Below, one piece after another: positions 39,040-49,419 of a stretch of 64,000 nt of DNA; positions within the stretch are counted from its first letter, which is position 1; every line of letters starts with the position of its first letter. The notes under the pieces were generated by a model. The model was not told the origin of the DNA. It made no database searches and worked only from the letters and a program-made list of their open reading frames with translations. The DNA comes from an uncultured Lachnospiraceae bacterium (GTDB taxonomy: Bacteria > Bacillota > Clostridia > Lachnospirales > Lachnospiraceae), in the NCBI GenBank assembly GCA_904395885.1, contig CAJFOF010000010.1:37332-101331 (forward strand). Direction: 5' to 3'. The translations under genes were made by a program, and so were the position numbers.

Positions 39040-41343
39040 TCAGCGGAGGATCACGTTTCTATAAAACTCCTCCGTCTGGGCGGCTATCTTTTGTTCGTCG
39101 CTGCCGCCGTCCAGGTCAACGCTGCCCACCAGACTTCCGTTTTCATACCGGATATCGGTCAGGCTTCCATCTTCTACCAGGTAGCGGAGCACATCCCATT
39201 CCCGAGTGCCCTCTTCCAGATGGCCGGCTTCCGCATAAATATACTGAATTCCAGCATAGCGGAGGAAGTCTTTAAAATTATTCAAGGTCTTTACCAGCAC
39301 AACGTTGCCTCCGCTTCCGGTAACGTCATAATACGACTGGACATTGCAGGCAAAATCCAGACATTCCGGATGTTCACCAAATGCAATGACCCGATTTGAA
39401 GGATCTGCCGAGAGAAACTCCCATATTTGCCCCCGGCCATTCTCATCTGCCCGGGTCCTGGCCTGAGCCCGGTGATCGTAATATCCTCTGTGAATCAGGG
39501 ACACCGGCGTAAAACCAACACCGCCTGCCCAGCTTGTCAAAAGCATTACGGCTACCTGAAATACCACAAGCAGAGCCGCCAGCCCCCGGATCCAGCAGCC
39601 CAGCATTGGCTTACCCTCTACGGCTTCCCTCCCGGAAGGCACTCTTCCTTTTGTCAGGGCTGTACTGCCTCCCAATACTGCCAGGGCATACCAGAGCATA
39701 AAGTAATTTCCATCTACCTGCCACAACAGATAGATGCTGACAATACTCAGGACTGTCACAGCTCCCAGAGCCAGATAGAGAAATTTCCGCTGCCGTTTTT
39801 CTGTTTCGTTTCCCCGATTCACCGCAGATTTCCCGTACAGGACTGCCGTCAGAAGACACAGCAGAAGCAGCCCAGTCCCCCAGGCGATAATCACATGGTC
39901 CATGTCCTCCCCCAGGGGAGCAAACAGCATTTTCATCAGCCGGCCGCCCAGATGGGCCAGGCCGCCGAAAAATCCCATGGAAATCCCTTCATTTGGAATT
40001 GCGCTGAAGGCAAACGGCCAGCGCACCTGAAATCCCAAAAGCTCCCAAATGCTGGTGAAAACTGATGTGGATGGCATTCCCGTCAGAAGATAGGTTCTGA
40101 TCCACGTGCCGGCCCACGCCAGAGCCGGAATCGTCAAAAGCCTGACAACGCCTTTCCTGAAAACCGGCTTTCCGCGGAAAAGGCAGAGAATGGCCACTCC
40201 GGCCAATGCTGTGGAAAACACAATTGCTGTGGGTTTAAAGGTATAGCTGACCATGCAGGCTCCCGCTATGGCGGCAAGCCATCCCGTCCTCTTCCCTTGC
40301 ATCTCCCTCAGCGTGCCCTCTTCCGTTGTACTCTCCAGTCCTCCTAAAATACAGTCAAGCATAATAAGCTGAAAAAACAGTGTAATGGAATCTGTTTTTG
40401 CAGTGATGGCCATATTCGTAATTCCAGGGATGAGCGAAACCACAACCGCAGTCAGCCAGCCGCAGCCAGTCCCTCCCAAGCGCTTCCCAATCCTGTAAAT
40501 CAGACAGACTATTGCCCCAGTCGTCCAGACAGTAAAACTAAGGACAAATCCATAAGTAGCCGTCCCGGAAAGGGGCAGAACCAGGATTTCCAGCCCCTTA
40601 GCATACGTATAGACAATATTGATATTTCCCAGGTTTTCGTAAATCCCATTTCCGTTGTCCAGAATGTACGGGGAGCGAAGTCCATAATGAAGAGAATCGT
40701 AGTCCAATGCTATATTCATCCTGGCCGCCTGGAGAAGAAAACAGGTCAAAATGATTGCCAGGGCCAGCCCCTGCCGGCGGGTCAGCATCCTTTTTCCGAT
40801 AGGGAACCTATGGCGGCGATCACTTTTTCTGGAATCAATTCCTTCCCAGATTACCAGGCAGACCGCCAGACCGGCGGCCGCTGCCCGCCAAAGGCTGATG
40901 CCGCCAAAGCCGAAGGCTGATACCAGACAAACCAGACAAATCCAGACTGCAGCTCCCATAACTGCCCAGACAGGCCATCCGTATCGTTCCAGCTCAGAGC
41001 CGGACATTCCTCCACACTTTAAAGCTCGTTTTCCCAAAAGAAGCAGGAAACAGCCATAGACTCCTGAAACGATCAAGGGAATCAGCGCCATATGGCACCA
41101 TGCAGCAGCCGCACCCCCCACAACCGCCAGCCCTGCAGACAGTTTGGGATTCTGCACCAGGCACAGTGACACCCACATCCAGACAAATATGAGGACAAGT
41201 TCCACGGCTGCCTGGAAATTCTGGTTTTGAAAAAACACCTCTCCCAGCGGGCCATTCACGAAAAGGAGACTGGTTCCCGCTCCCAGAACCAGAAGGGCCA
41301 CGAAAGAGAGGAGGTATATTTTTCCCAGTTTCTTACTCTTCAT
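39040..41343 (-). CDS. Polytopic membrane protein, possible GT39-like glycosyltransferase
   Basis: 767 aa, multi-TM with LDYDSLHYGLRSPYIL acidic loop. Confidence 0.6.
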   Translation of the reverse strand: MKSKKLGKIYLLSFVALLVLGAGTSLLFVNGPLGEVFFQNQNFQAAVELVLIFVWMWVSLCLVQNPKLSAGLAVVGGAAAAWCHMALIPLIVSGVYGCFLLLLGKRALKCGGMSGSELERYGWPVWAVMGAAVWICLVCLVSAFGFGGISLWRAAAAGLAVCLVIWEGIDSRKSDRRHRFPIGKRMLTRRQGLALAIILTCFLLQAARMNIALDYDSLHYGLRSPYILDNGNGIYENLGNINIVYTYAKGLEILVLPLSGTATYGFVLSFTVWTTGAIVCLIYRIGKRLGGTGCGWLTAVVVSLIPGITNMAITAKTDSITLFFQLIMLDCILGGLESTTEEGTLREMQGKRTGWLAAIAGACMVSYTFKPTAIVFSTALAGVAILCLFRGKPVFRKGVVRLLTIPALAWAGTWIRTYLLTGMPSTSVFTSIWELLGFQVRWPFAFSAIPNEGISMGFFGGLAHLGGRLMKMLFAPLGEDMDHVIIAWGTGLLLLCLLTAVLYGKSAVNRGNETEKRQRKFLYLALGAVTVLSIVSIYLLWQVDGNYFMLWYALAVLGGSTALTKGRVPSGREAVEGKPMLGCWIRGLAALLVVFQVAVMLLTSWAGGVGFTPVSLIHRGYYDHRAQARTRADENGRGQIWEFLSADPSNRVIAFGEHPECLDFACNVQSYYDVTGSGGNVVLVKTLNNFKDFLRYAGIQYIYAEAGHLEEGTREWDVLRYLVEDGSLTDIRYENGSLVGSVDLDGGSDEQKIAAQTEEFYRNVILR

Positions 41344-42118
41344 AGGATTGATACGCTTTCTGGTAAAATTTCATTATCAGATCTACCATCGGTTCCGGCC
41401 AGAATCGGCCGAACATCTCCCTCTCTTCTGCCTCGCGCCTATGGTCCTTCATACAGGCTTTGGTAGTGTTTTCCTCATGGATGCGGTAATATAGAAGCGG
41501 CTTTTCCTCACAGATAAACCGCCCGTCCCAGACAGCCAGGCGAATAAGGGTGTCCCAATCAAGAGCGTATTTACAGTCTGATTCAAACAGCGGTTCTCCC
41601 AACAATTCCTTGCTGTAAGTGCAGGAGGGACAGCAGATAGGATTTCCAAACATCAGAGCTGCTTTTTTCACCGCCGCTCTGTGATTGAAGGCCGGGACTC
41701 TTAATGGGAGCCGGAGAAATTTTTTCACCAGCCTCACCTTGTCCTTCATAACCAGTTCATGATCTCTGACCAAAATGTAGTCGGACGTAAACAGCGTCAT
41801 ATCCGGATATTTTCCGGCCCTGGCCAGCAAAATCTCCTTATACCGTCTGTGATACATATCGTCCTGGTGGGCAATGGTCACCAGATCGCCGTCTGCCATG
41901 TGGTAGGCAAATTCCCAGTCATCCCTGATGTCGCTGGGGCCGTTCCGCACAAAAACCGGGATATCCCAACTCTCCGCCAGCATTTCAATATAGCTGCTGG
42001 GCGTCGATGTGCAGAGAATTATATTCGCTGGAACCGTCTGCTGCTTCAACGAGCGGATGCAGGCCTCCAGATAGGGAGAATCCTTATAAGCACAGATCGC
42101 AAACACATGCTTTTTCAT
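41333..42118 (-). CDS. Family 2 glycosyltransferase
   Basis: FAICAYKDSPYLEACIRSLKQQTVPANIILCTSTPS, TIAHQDDMYH. Confidence 0.85.
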   Translation of the reverse strand: MKKHVFAICAYKDSPYLEACIRSLKQQTVPANIILCTSTPSSYIEMLAESWDIPVFVRNGPSDIRDDWEFAYHMADGDLVTIAHQDDMYHRRYKEILLARAGKYPDMTLFTSDYILVRDHELVMKDKVRLVKKFLRLPLRVPAFNHRAAVKKAALMFGNPICCPSCTYSKELLGEPLFESDCKYALDWDTLIRLAVWDGRFICEEKPLLYYRIHEENTTKACMKDHRREAEEREMFGRFWPEPMVDLIMKFYQKAYQSYEE

Positions 42119-42135
42119 TCTTTATTACTTCCTCT

Positions 42136-42807
42136 TCATTCTCTAAAAAACCGCTCCTCCAGCATCAGACACAAAGCATGGTAGACTGGCAGGTGGAGTT
42201 CCTGAATCTTGTAAGTTTCTTCTTCCGGCACTATGATAGCGACATCCGCAGCCTTGGCCAGCATTCCTCCGTCTCTCCCTGTCAGGCCAATGGTCCTGAG
42301 GCCCTTTGCTTTTGCCGCTGTCATGGCGTACAAAATATTTTTTGAATTTCCCGATGTGGAAATCCCCAGAAAGACATCGCCTGCTTCGCCGTAGCCCCAG
42401 AGCTGCTGTGCGTAAATCATTTCCCCGTTTACATCATTTAAAAAGGCAGTGGAAAGGCCGTTGTGTCCGGTCAGGGCAATGGCTTTCAGCCCTCCCTGAA
42501 GGCATCCGGCAAGCTCCTGTCCAAGATTCTCCTTCAATCCTGCCGCTTCCGCTAACGAAAGACCTGCTCTCTTGAGCCGGGCTTCCTCCTCTTCCGATAC
42601 CGCCCTTCTCTTTACAAATCCCTTCATCAGTTCCCCTACAATATGCTCGGAATCCGCACAGCTTCCGCCGTTTCCTGCCACCAGCAGCTTGCCGCCGCCG
42701 GCATAGCATTCCTCTAACATCTCATAGGCCTGTCTGATCTGTGGGATTGTCTTCTCTAAAATCGGATAGCGCTCTGCTAAGGTTTCCAAATATGTCATTG
42801 GTTCCAT
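42136..42807 (-). CDS. gmhA: SIS-domain sedoheptulose 7-phosphate isomerase
   Basis: GGGKLLVAGNGGSCADSEHIVGELMKGF, GISTSGNSKNIL. Confidence 0.93.
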   Translation of the reverse strand: MEPMTYLETLAERYPILEKTIPQIRQAYEMLEECYAGGGKLLVAGNGGSCADSEHIVGELMKGFVKRRAVSEEEEARLKRAGLSLAEAAGLKENLGQELAGCLQGGLKAIALTGHNGLSTAFLNDVNGEMIYAQQLWGYGEAGDVFLGISTSGNSKNILYAMTAAKAKGLRTIGLTGRDGGMLAKAADVAIIVPEEETYKIQELHLPVYHALCLMLEERFFRE

Positions 42808-43445
42808 TTTCTTTCCTCTCCAAAGATCCAGTCTGCGGCCTCTTCTAACGTTGCCGCATAAAATTCGTAGTCTTTCTTATCTTTTCCTTCCGTTTGAGCC
42901 TGGGACGCCTCCTCTTTCCCGTACCCGGTGGATACTAAGACAGACCGAATGCCGAAATTATGGCCTGCCTGGGTGTCGATCCGCTTATCGCCGATCATAT
43001 AAGAATGAGCCTTGTCCACAGCGAATTCCCTCTCTGCCTCCTCAAACATTCCAACATCCGGCTTACGGCAGCGGCAGACCCGCCGGTATTCTCCAATCCC
43101 CGCCTCCGGGTGGTGAGGGCAGAAATAAAAACTGTCAATATGCGCTCCCTGTTCTCCCAAAAGCTGGTTTAGCCGCTGGTTGACCGCCCGAAACTCTTTT
43201 TCCGTATAGTATCCGCGGCCGATACCTGCCTGGTTGCTGATGACCACCACCTGGAATCCGCTGTCATTGAATCTCCGGATTCCCTCCGCAGCCCCCGGCA
43301 GCAGACGTACATCTTCCGGCCGGTGAAGGTAATGGGTCTCTACATTTACCGTACCGTCCCGGTCCAAAAAGATCACCCGTCCATCTCCCCGTTTCTCCCG
43401 GAGATTTCCGGCAGCTTTTCCGGCCGGTTCCTGAACTTGTCCCAT
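42795..43445 (-). CDS. gmhB: HAD-family heptose bisphosphate phosphatase
   Basis: FLDRDGTVNVETHYLHRPEDVRLLPGAAEGI, CPHHPEAGIGEYRRVCRCRKPDVGM; RBS GGGAGG before ATG at 43445. Confidence 0.93.
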   Translation of the reverse strand: MGQVQEPAGKAAGNLREKRGDGRVIFLDRDGTVNVETHYLHRPEDVRLLPGAAEGIRRFNDSGFQVVVISNQAGIGRGYYTEKEFRAVNQRLNQLLGEQGAHIDSFYFCPHHPEAGIGEYRRVCRCRKPDVGMFEEAEREFAVDKAHSYMIGDKRIDTQAGHNFGIRSVLVSTGYGKEEASQAQTEGKDKKDYEFYAATLEEAADWIFGEERKWNQ

Positions 43446-43465
43446 CAAAAATCCTCCCTTGCGCG

Positions 43466-44536
43466 TCACAGCGGAAACTGGTAATTCCCGTTAGGCAGAT
43501 GGACCTGAACGGAATCGTAGCTCCAGCGCTTCTCGTCTGCGATCCAGCTCTGGGCGCCTCTCAATTCAAAATTCCAGTCAGCAATCTGGCCGCCGGCCGC
43601 CTCCAGCCGGGCCGCCACTTTATGTCTCACGTTGTAGGGGCAGAATATCAGAAGGTATCCGCCGCCGCCAGCGCCCAGCAGCTTTCCTCCCAGCGCCCCG
43701 GATTTTTTTGCTTCCTCATACAGCATATCGATCTGAGGATTGGTGATCTTGCTGCTCATCCGCTTCTTGCTCTCCCAGCCGTAGTCCAGGAGCTTTCCAA
43801 AACTGTAAAGATTTCCTTTGAGCAGCTCGTCCTTGGCCGCATAGGCAAGGGCCTTCACCTCACACATAGCGTCAAAGGCGTCCTTCTTTTCGTAATTTTT
43901 CACCTGATCCTTGATAATATTGGCAGACACATGAATATTCCCTGTGTAGCACAGTAAAAGGTTGTACTGAAGCTCGTGAATAATATCCTTCTTGATCCTC
44001 AGCGGATTGACCACCACATTGTTTCTGCCGTGAAATTCAATAAAATTAAATCCGCCAAAGGTAGCTGCATACTGATCCTGGTAGCCTCCGTCAATCTTTA
44101 AATCAACCCGCTCTACCTGATAGGCCAGATCAGCCATAGCATAATTGTCCATCTCGACGCCCTTCCACCGGGCCATTGCCGTCAAGAGGGCCACCATAAC
44201 CGTAGAGGAGGTTCCCAGCCCGGAACCGGGAGGTGCGTCACATTGCAGATAAACCTCGCAGCCCTGGCGGATGTCCATAGCCTTTAAAGCGGCCGTCACC
44301 AGATCCAGTCTTCCGTCGTAGACGTAGTTTTCCTTTGTATTGTATTTCACCGTTGTGTCAAAATCCAGGGAATGAGCCACAATTTCCTCATCATCCCTGG
44401 GTACAATGGAACAGTACGCATATTTATTGATCGTACTTCCGATGATTGCTCCGCCCTGCTCGTCACAGAAGGGAGCCACATCTGTGCCGCCTCCCGCAAA
44501 GCTGACCCGCAGGGGCGCTCTTCCTCTGATTACCAT
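43466..44536 (-). CDS. hddA: GHMP kinase, D-glycero-D-manno-heptose 7-phosphate kinase
   Basis: RAPLRVSFAGGGTDVAPFCDEQGGAIIGSTINKYAY, PPGSGLGTSSTVMVALL. Confidence 0.92.
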   Translation of the reverse strand: MVIRGRAPLRVSFAGGGTDVAPFCDEQGGAIIGSTINKYAYCSIVPRDDEEIVAHSLDFDTTVKYNTKENYVYDGRLDLVTAALKAMDIRQGCEVYLQCDAPPGSGLGTSSTVMVALLTAMARWKGVEMDNYAMADLAYQVERVDLKIDGGYQDQYAATFGGFNFIEFHGRNNVVVNPLRIKKDIIHELQYNLLLCYTGNIHVSANIIKDQVKNYEKKDAFDAMCEVKALAYAAKDELLKGNLYSFGKLLDYGWESKKRMSSKITNPQIDMLYEEAKKSGALGGKLLGAGGGGYLLIFCPYNVRHKVAARLEAAGGQIADWNFELRGAQSWIADEKRWSYDSVQVHLPNGNYQFPL

Positions 44537-45237
44537 ATGACCGCTCCCTTCCTGACATCTTCCTGAAACTGGAAATAAGCCTCCGGGATCCCGATATCAA
44601 TAAAATATCCTTCATTGACAAAGCCTCCAAGGCGTTTTCCTTCCCTCATCCACTTGGGAATCATCTCGTTTTCCAAAGACACTTTTCCCTCCGGAATCTT
44701 CTCTATCAGACTCTTTTTCAGCAGATAGATTCCTCCGTTAATCGTTCCCGGCCGTTCTTCCGGAGACTTTTCGTTAAATCCGGTCAGCATACCGTCCGTC
44801 AGCACGGCCTCCCCATAGCGGGAAATATCCGGAACCTGCCTGAGAACCAGCGCCATATCCAGATTTTTTTCATCCAGAAGTCCCTTCAGCCTCCCGTAAT
44901 CAATCTGATAAAAGGTATCAGCGTTGAGGACATAGACCTGTTCCCCCTGAACCAGCCTCCCCGCATTGCGGATGGCCCCGGCCGTCCCCAGGAGAGTTTC
45001 TTCGTACGCGTAGGAGACCTGAACGCCGAAATCAGAGCCATCCCCAAAATACTCCTCCACCATAGACCCTTTATAGCCCACAGCAAATACAATCCGGTCA
45101 ATACCACTTTTGGTCAGCTCGTGGACGACATACTCCATAAAAGGGCGTCCCTCAATCAGCGCCATAGGCTTGGGCCTGTCGTTTACCACGCTGCGAAGTC
45201 TGGTTCCCAGCCCTCCTGCCAGTAAAATTGCCTCCAT
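44530..45237 (-). CDS. hddC: Nucleotidyltransferase, heptose 1-phosphate guanylyltransferase
   Basis: AILLAGGLGTRLRSVVNDRPKPMALIEGRPFMEYV. Confidence 0.88.
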   Translation of the reverse strand: MEAILLAGGLGTRLRSVVNDRPKPMALIEGRPFMEYVVHELTKSGIDRIVFAVGYKGSMVEEYFGDGSDFGVQVSYAYEETLLGTAGAIRNAGRLVQGEQVYVLNADTFYQIDYGRLKGLLDEKNLDMALVLRQVPDISRYGEAVLTDGMLTGFNEKSPEERPGTINGGIYLLKKSLIEKIPEGKVSLENEMIPKWMREGKRLGGFVNEGYFIDIGIPEAYFQFQEDVRKGAVIW

Positions 45238-45256
45238 CTTTTTCCTCCTGGTAAAA

Positions 45257-46315
45257 TTATACGCCTACAAATCCCTTCAGCAGTTCAAACGTCTGTTCCA
45301 GCCCTTTTACATGGGTTCTCTCCGTCCCGTGGGAGGCGTGAACCCCCTGGCCGATCAAAGCGCAGCGAATGTTGTTTCCACCCCGCAGGGCTGCTGTGCC
45401 GTCGGAACCGTAGTGCGGGAAAATATCGACCGCAAAGTCGATCTTTTTCTCCTCTGCAATGGCAATCAGTCGGCTGGTCATCTCGTAGTCATACGGCCCG
45501 GAAGAATCCATGGCGCAGATGGAAACCTTATACTCATCTCCGCTAAGGTCATCTCCCAATGCCCCCATATCCACTGCCAGAAATTCTACGATATCCTCCG
45601 GAATCCAGGAAGCCCCGTGGCCAACCTCCTCGTAGTTGCTTATGCACAGTTTAATTGTTCTGTCCGTCCGTTTTCCGCTCTCTTTTAAATAGCGCAAAAA
45701 TCCCAGAAGGACTGCAACCGATGCCTTGTCGTCCAGATGGCGGGATTTGATAAAGCCGCTGTCTGTAAAGGTAAACATCGGGTCGAAGCTGATATAATCC
45801 CCTGGCCGGATTCCCAGCGCTGCTGCATCTTCAGAAGTTTTCACCTGTTCATCCAGGCGGATCTCCATATTTTTCACCTTGCGCTCCAAGGTTCTGGCGT
45901 CGTCATAGGTATGGACAGAGGGCTCTGCTGTCAAAACGGTTCCGGTATAGGTCTGCCCTTTCCGGGTGTGGATCTTGCAGTACATCCCTTCAATGCTCTC
46001 CATCATAAAGCCGCCTACCGGAACAAACTTGATCATTCCAGAGGATGTGATGGAACGTACCATTCCGCCCAGAGTATCGACATGAGCCGAAATCCCAAGG
46101 GTTCCTCTCTTTTTCTCGCTTTCCTCCCCGGCAGAAACTGTGATAATCAGCCCGCCTTTAGCAGAATACTCGGCCTGAAAGCCAAAGCTCTCCGCTTCCT
46201 CTTTTACCGCTTCCATAACCTTTCCGGTAAATCCGCTGGGACTTGGAATATGAATGATCTTTTCTAATACCTTTACAATGTACTCCATATCTGGAGTCAA
46301 TACCGGTCTGCTCAT
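45257..46315 (-). CDS. M42-family metallopeptidase
   Basis: GISAHVDTLGGMV, RHLDDKASVAVLLGFL, SNYEEVGHGASW, HASHGTERTH. Confidence 0.92.
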   Translation of the reverse strand: MSRPVLTPDMEYIVKVLEKIIHIPSPSGFTGKVMEAVKEEAESFGFQAEYSAKGGLIITVSAGEESEKKRGTLGISAHVDTLGGMVRSITSSGMIKFVPVGGFMMESIEGMYCKIHTRKGQTYTGTVLTAEPSVHTYDDARTLERKVKNMEIRLDEQVKTSEDAAALGIRPGDYISFDPMFTFTDSGFIKSRHLDDKASVAVLLGFLRYLKESGKRTDRTIKLCISNYEEVGHGASWIPEDIVEFLAVDMGALGDDLSGDEYKVSICAMDSSGPYDYEMTSRLIAIAEEKKIDFAVDIFPHYGSDGTAALRGGNNIRCALIGQGVHASHGTERTHVKGLEQTFELLKGFVGV

Positions 46316-49300
46316 TTGGAAAAGTCCTCCTTTATGATTTCCCAGGCGCCGTCTACGCTGAAATGAGTCCGAATGTACTTCTGAGTTTCCCCAGACAGGG
46401 TTTTCAGCCGCTCCGGATCCCTGTACAGGCTAACCACTGCGTCTGCAAACTCTTCTGCACCATCGGCCACCGCCAGAGTTTTTTCCACTTCCGGAATCCC
46501 CTCTGCTCCGACAGATGTGGTGACAATGGGCGCCCCATTATAGATGGCTTCTACGACTTTTCCCTTTACACCTGCCCCGTATCGAAGGGGCACCACCACA
46601 ATCCTGCATTGCTGGTAGATCGCCTCCAGCTCCTCATCGCTGACAAAGCCCTTGATGATGATTCCGTTTCCGGGCTGCTCCAGCTCCTTAATCTCGTCTG
46701 TAACTTTAGAACCCACCACGTAGAATTGGATATCCGGAATCTGACGGCGAATAGCAGGGAATATCTCACTGGCAAACCACAGCACCGCGTCTGCGTTGGG
46801 CGGATGGGCAAATCCTCCGACAAATACAAGACCTTCCCTCTTTTCAAAGTCTTCCTCGATTCTGTCCAAAAACGTGTCATAGACGTAGGCGGTGATCGCC
46901 TTGGCCCGGATCTCCGGGTTGATCTTGTGGATCGCATTGATCTCCACATAAGACGGATAGTAGGAAACAGCCGCCTTCTCCATCATAGACAGCTCAATCG
47001 CCCTCCAATAATCCGCTTCCCGCTTGATCTTCAAATCTCCCGTCAGCTCATATTCCCGGCCCAGGCGCAGGAAATGAAGATCATGGCCATAATAAATGAT
47101 CTTAATATCTGTATGCTCTTTTATAAAATCTACATACTTGGTAGCAATATGAGGCCTGTTCAGATAGGCAAAATCAATGTATTTTCCATTTTTCTCCAGC
47201 CAATCCCAGATTCCGCTTCTGTACTCATCTCCATATAAAATTTCCACACCCATCTGTTCCAGAACCGTGGAATATGGCTCTTCGTGGAGGAAATTGTCTC
47301 CCAGAAACTTAACCGCATACCCTTTCTTGATAAACATCTTCAAATACTGGTATGTGGTCTTGGACCCGGCGTCTTTGTCGAACGTGGGAACGTAATGATC
47401 CACCACCAGAATCACAGGCTTTCTCTGGCTCCTCTCCCGGGCTAGAAATGGGTTGGGATTTCCGTCATTTACAGACTGACTTTTGAATTCCTCTGCCCAC
47501 TTTTCTTTTAATTTCCGGCTGTTTTCTACCTGATAGCGCTTGAGTCCTGTACCGTTTACATCTGTTCCGTTGGACACGCCCTCAAAATGGATGACTTTGG
47601 AGAGCGGCTGATACACCACCCGGTATCCGGCTTTTCTCACCTCAAAGGCCAGGTCAGAATCCTCGCAGTAGGCTGGAGCAAAGCGCTCGTCAAAGCCTCC
47701 GATGGATTCCCACAGAGACCGCGGCAGCAGGATAGCCGCCCCGGAAATATAGTCTACGTCCTTTACATAATTGTACTCCGCCTTATCCGGATCATCCAGC
47801 CGGCCGTAATTCCACCCGGAACCGTCCCTCCAGATAATTCCTCCTGCCTCCTGCAGCCGCCCGTCGGGATAGACCAGCTTTGAACCCACCATGCCTATGG
47901 TGCGGTCCGATTCGATCAGGTTTACAAGAGCGCTGAGCCAGCCGGCCGTTACCTGAGTATCATTGTTCAGGAACATAATATATTTTCCTCTGGCTTTTTT
48001 AGCGGCCTGATTGCAGTTTTTTAAGAAGCCCTGATTCGTCTCATTGCGGCTGATGATCAGGTTCTCCGCAAATTTAGACAGTTCTGCCGTCGCGTCAGTG
48101 GACACGTCGTCGGCAATAATAATCTCATAAGGGACATCCCTCGTGTATTCCAGAATCGACTTTAAGCAGGCATAGGTATAATGAATCTGGTTGTAAACCG
48201 GAATCACCACTGACACCACAGGGTGCTCTTCCTTGGGAAAGACCAGACGCCCGGTCACCCGGTAGTCTTCTCCGATCTTAAAATCTCCCTCGATCCGGTT
48301 TCTCCCGTCCTTGGTCAGATACAGGCGGCCGTAGTAGCCGGGATGGCGCAGGGTTCCAAAGCCGTAGTCCAGAACTTTGCGGCGTCTGGTTCCCTTAGGG
48401 AACCGCCTGCGAACCTGGTCGGCCAGCTTCCGGTACACCTTAAATATCAGCGCCTCATGGCCGTTCAGATACGTCAGTGTCTTTCCCATCTCGTCAATTT
48501 CGCGGCGCAGATCCCGGATAATAATCTCCAGATTGGCCACATGGTTATTGGTGAGACGCATGATCTCCTGGTCTTTTTTAATCGTCAGATTCCGGTCTTC
48601 TTCCTCGTCCTGAAGCACCAGGATCCGCTCCATCGCCCGCTTTAATTCTCCGTCCTTCGCCTTCAGTTCTTCCCCGGTAACCAGTTTCTGTTCAAAATGT
48701 TTTAAATAGCCCTGAGTGCTGTCCCCGTGTACGTATGCCTGAAATGCCTCTTCCATTTTTCTGTAGACAGCAGCCATCTCCGGCGAAATGGAAAACTGTT
48801 CCAGAAATGCCTCCATACACCCGTAGCGGAGTATCTTTTCATAGCGATAATAAAAATAGGCCAGATTCCGGTATTGGACAAATCCCGACAGAATCGGAAA
48901 GTCAAAAACCCATTCATAGTCTATCACCCATATGGTTCCATCTTCCCCGACCATCATATTTTCAAAAAGTCCGTCCAGGTTCGTTACCGGGTAGGACAGG
49001 CCGGAAAGCTCCGGCATCTTTCCAAAAACGTCCTCAAACTCCGGCGTAGCTGTAAACGGCACCATGGCCTCCTGCGGCACAGCAAACAGCCGTTCCATGG
49101 TGGACTGAATCTCTTTGACGGGAGCCATTCCGTTTTGGATCTTCCGGCCCAGAATCTCCGCCAGGGTTTCCCCCTGTATAAATGGAAAACGGACTGTACC
49201 GCCATCCTCTGAAAGTTCTGTCCGAACCGGTTTCAGATTCGTAAAATGGCGTTCCAGAGCCGTCTGCTTTTTGCTCAGAGAGCAGAGATGGGCCTTGGCA

Positions 49301-49419
49301 TCCGGAATCAGGGCCGTTTTCTCCACCCACAGTTTTCCATTTTCTTCTATAATGCTTGTTCGGATCTGAAACAATGGCTTTCTGGTCCGATTATATTTTA
49401 CGTAAATTGTCTCTTTCAT
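46312..49419 (-). CDS. Fusion: kinase-like N-terminal domain + GT2 + GT4 glycosyltransferases
   Basis: Kinase-like TNLDGLFENMMVGEDGTIWVIDYEW; GT2 VSVVIPVYNQIHYTYACLKSIL, FLNNDTQVTAGWL; GT4-like LVFVGGFAHPPNADAVLWF, VVPLRYGAGVKGKVVEAI. Confidence 0.88.
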   Translation of the reverse strand: MKETIYVKYNRTRKPLFQIRTSIIEENGKLWVEKTALIPDAKAHLCSLSKKQTALERHFTNLKPVRTELSEDGGTVRFPFIQGETLAEILGRKIQNGMAPVKEIQSTMERLFAVPQEAMVPFTATPEFEDVFGKMPELSGLSYPVTNLDGLFENMMVGEDGTIWVIDYEWVFDFPILSGFVQYRNLAYFYYRYEKILRYGCMEAFLEQFSISPEMAAVYRKMEEAFQAYVHGDSTQGYLKHFEQKLVTGEELKAKDGELKRAMERILVLQDEEEDRNLTIKKDQEIMRLTNNHVANLEIIIRDLRREIDEMGKTLTYLNGHEALIFKVYRKLADQVRRRFPKGTRRRKVLDYGFGTLRHPGYYGRLYLTKDGRNRIEGDFKIGEDYRVTGRLVFPKEEHPVVSVVIPVYNQIHYTYACLKSILEYTRDVPYEIIIADDVSTDATAELSKFAENLIISRNETNQGFLKNCNQAAKKARGKYIMFLNNDTQVTAGWLSALVNLIESDRTIGMVGSKLVYPDGRLQEAGGIIWRDGSGWNYGRLDDPDKAEYNYVKDVDYISGAAILLPRSLWESIGGFDERFAPAYCEDSDLAFEVRKAGYRVVYQPLSKVIHFEGVSNGTDVNGTGLKRYQVENSRKLKEKWAEEFKSQSVNDGNPNPFLARERSQRKPVILVVDHYVPTFDKDAGSKTTYQYLKMFIKKGYAVKFLGDNFLHEEPYSTVLEQMGVEILYGDEYRSGIWDWLEKNGKYIDFAYLNRPHIATKYVDFIKEHTDIKIIYYGHDLHFLRLGREYELTGDLKIKREADYWRAIELSMMEKAAVSYYPSYVEINAIHKINPEIRAKAITAYVYDTFLDRIEEDFEKREGLVFVGGFAHPPNADAVLWFASEIFPAIRRQIPDIQFYVVGSKVTDEIKELEQPGNGIIIKGFVSDEELEAIYQQCRIVVVPLRYGAGVKGKVVEAIYNGAPIVTTSVGAEGIPEVEKTLAVADGAEEFADAVVSLYRDPERLKTLSGETQKYIRTHFSVDGAWEIIKEDFSK

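Noticed and set aside
46363-47238. 291-aa plus-strand ORF
   Set aside because: Antisense to the kinase-GT2-GT4 gene; no RBS or domain support.
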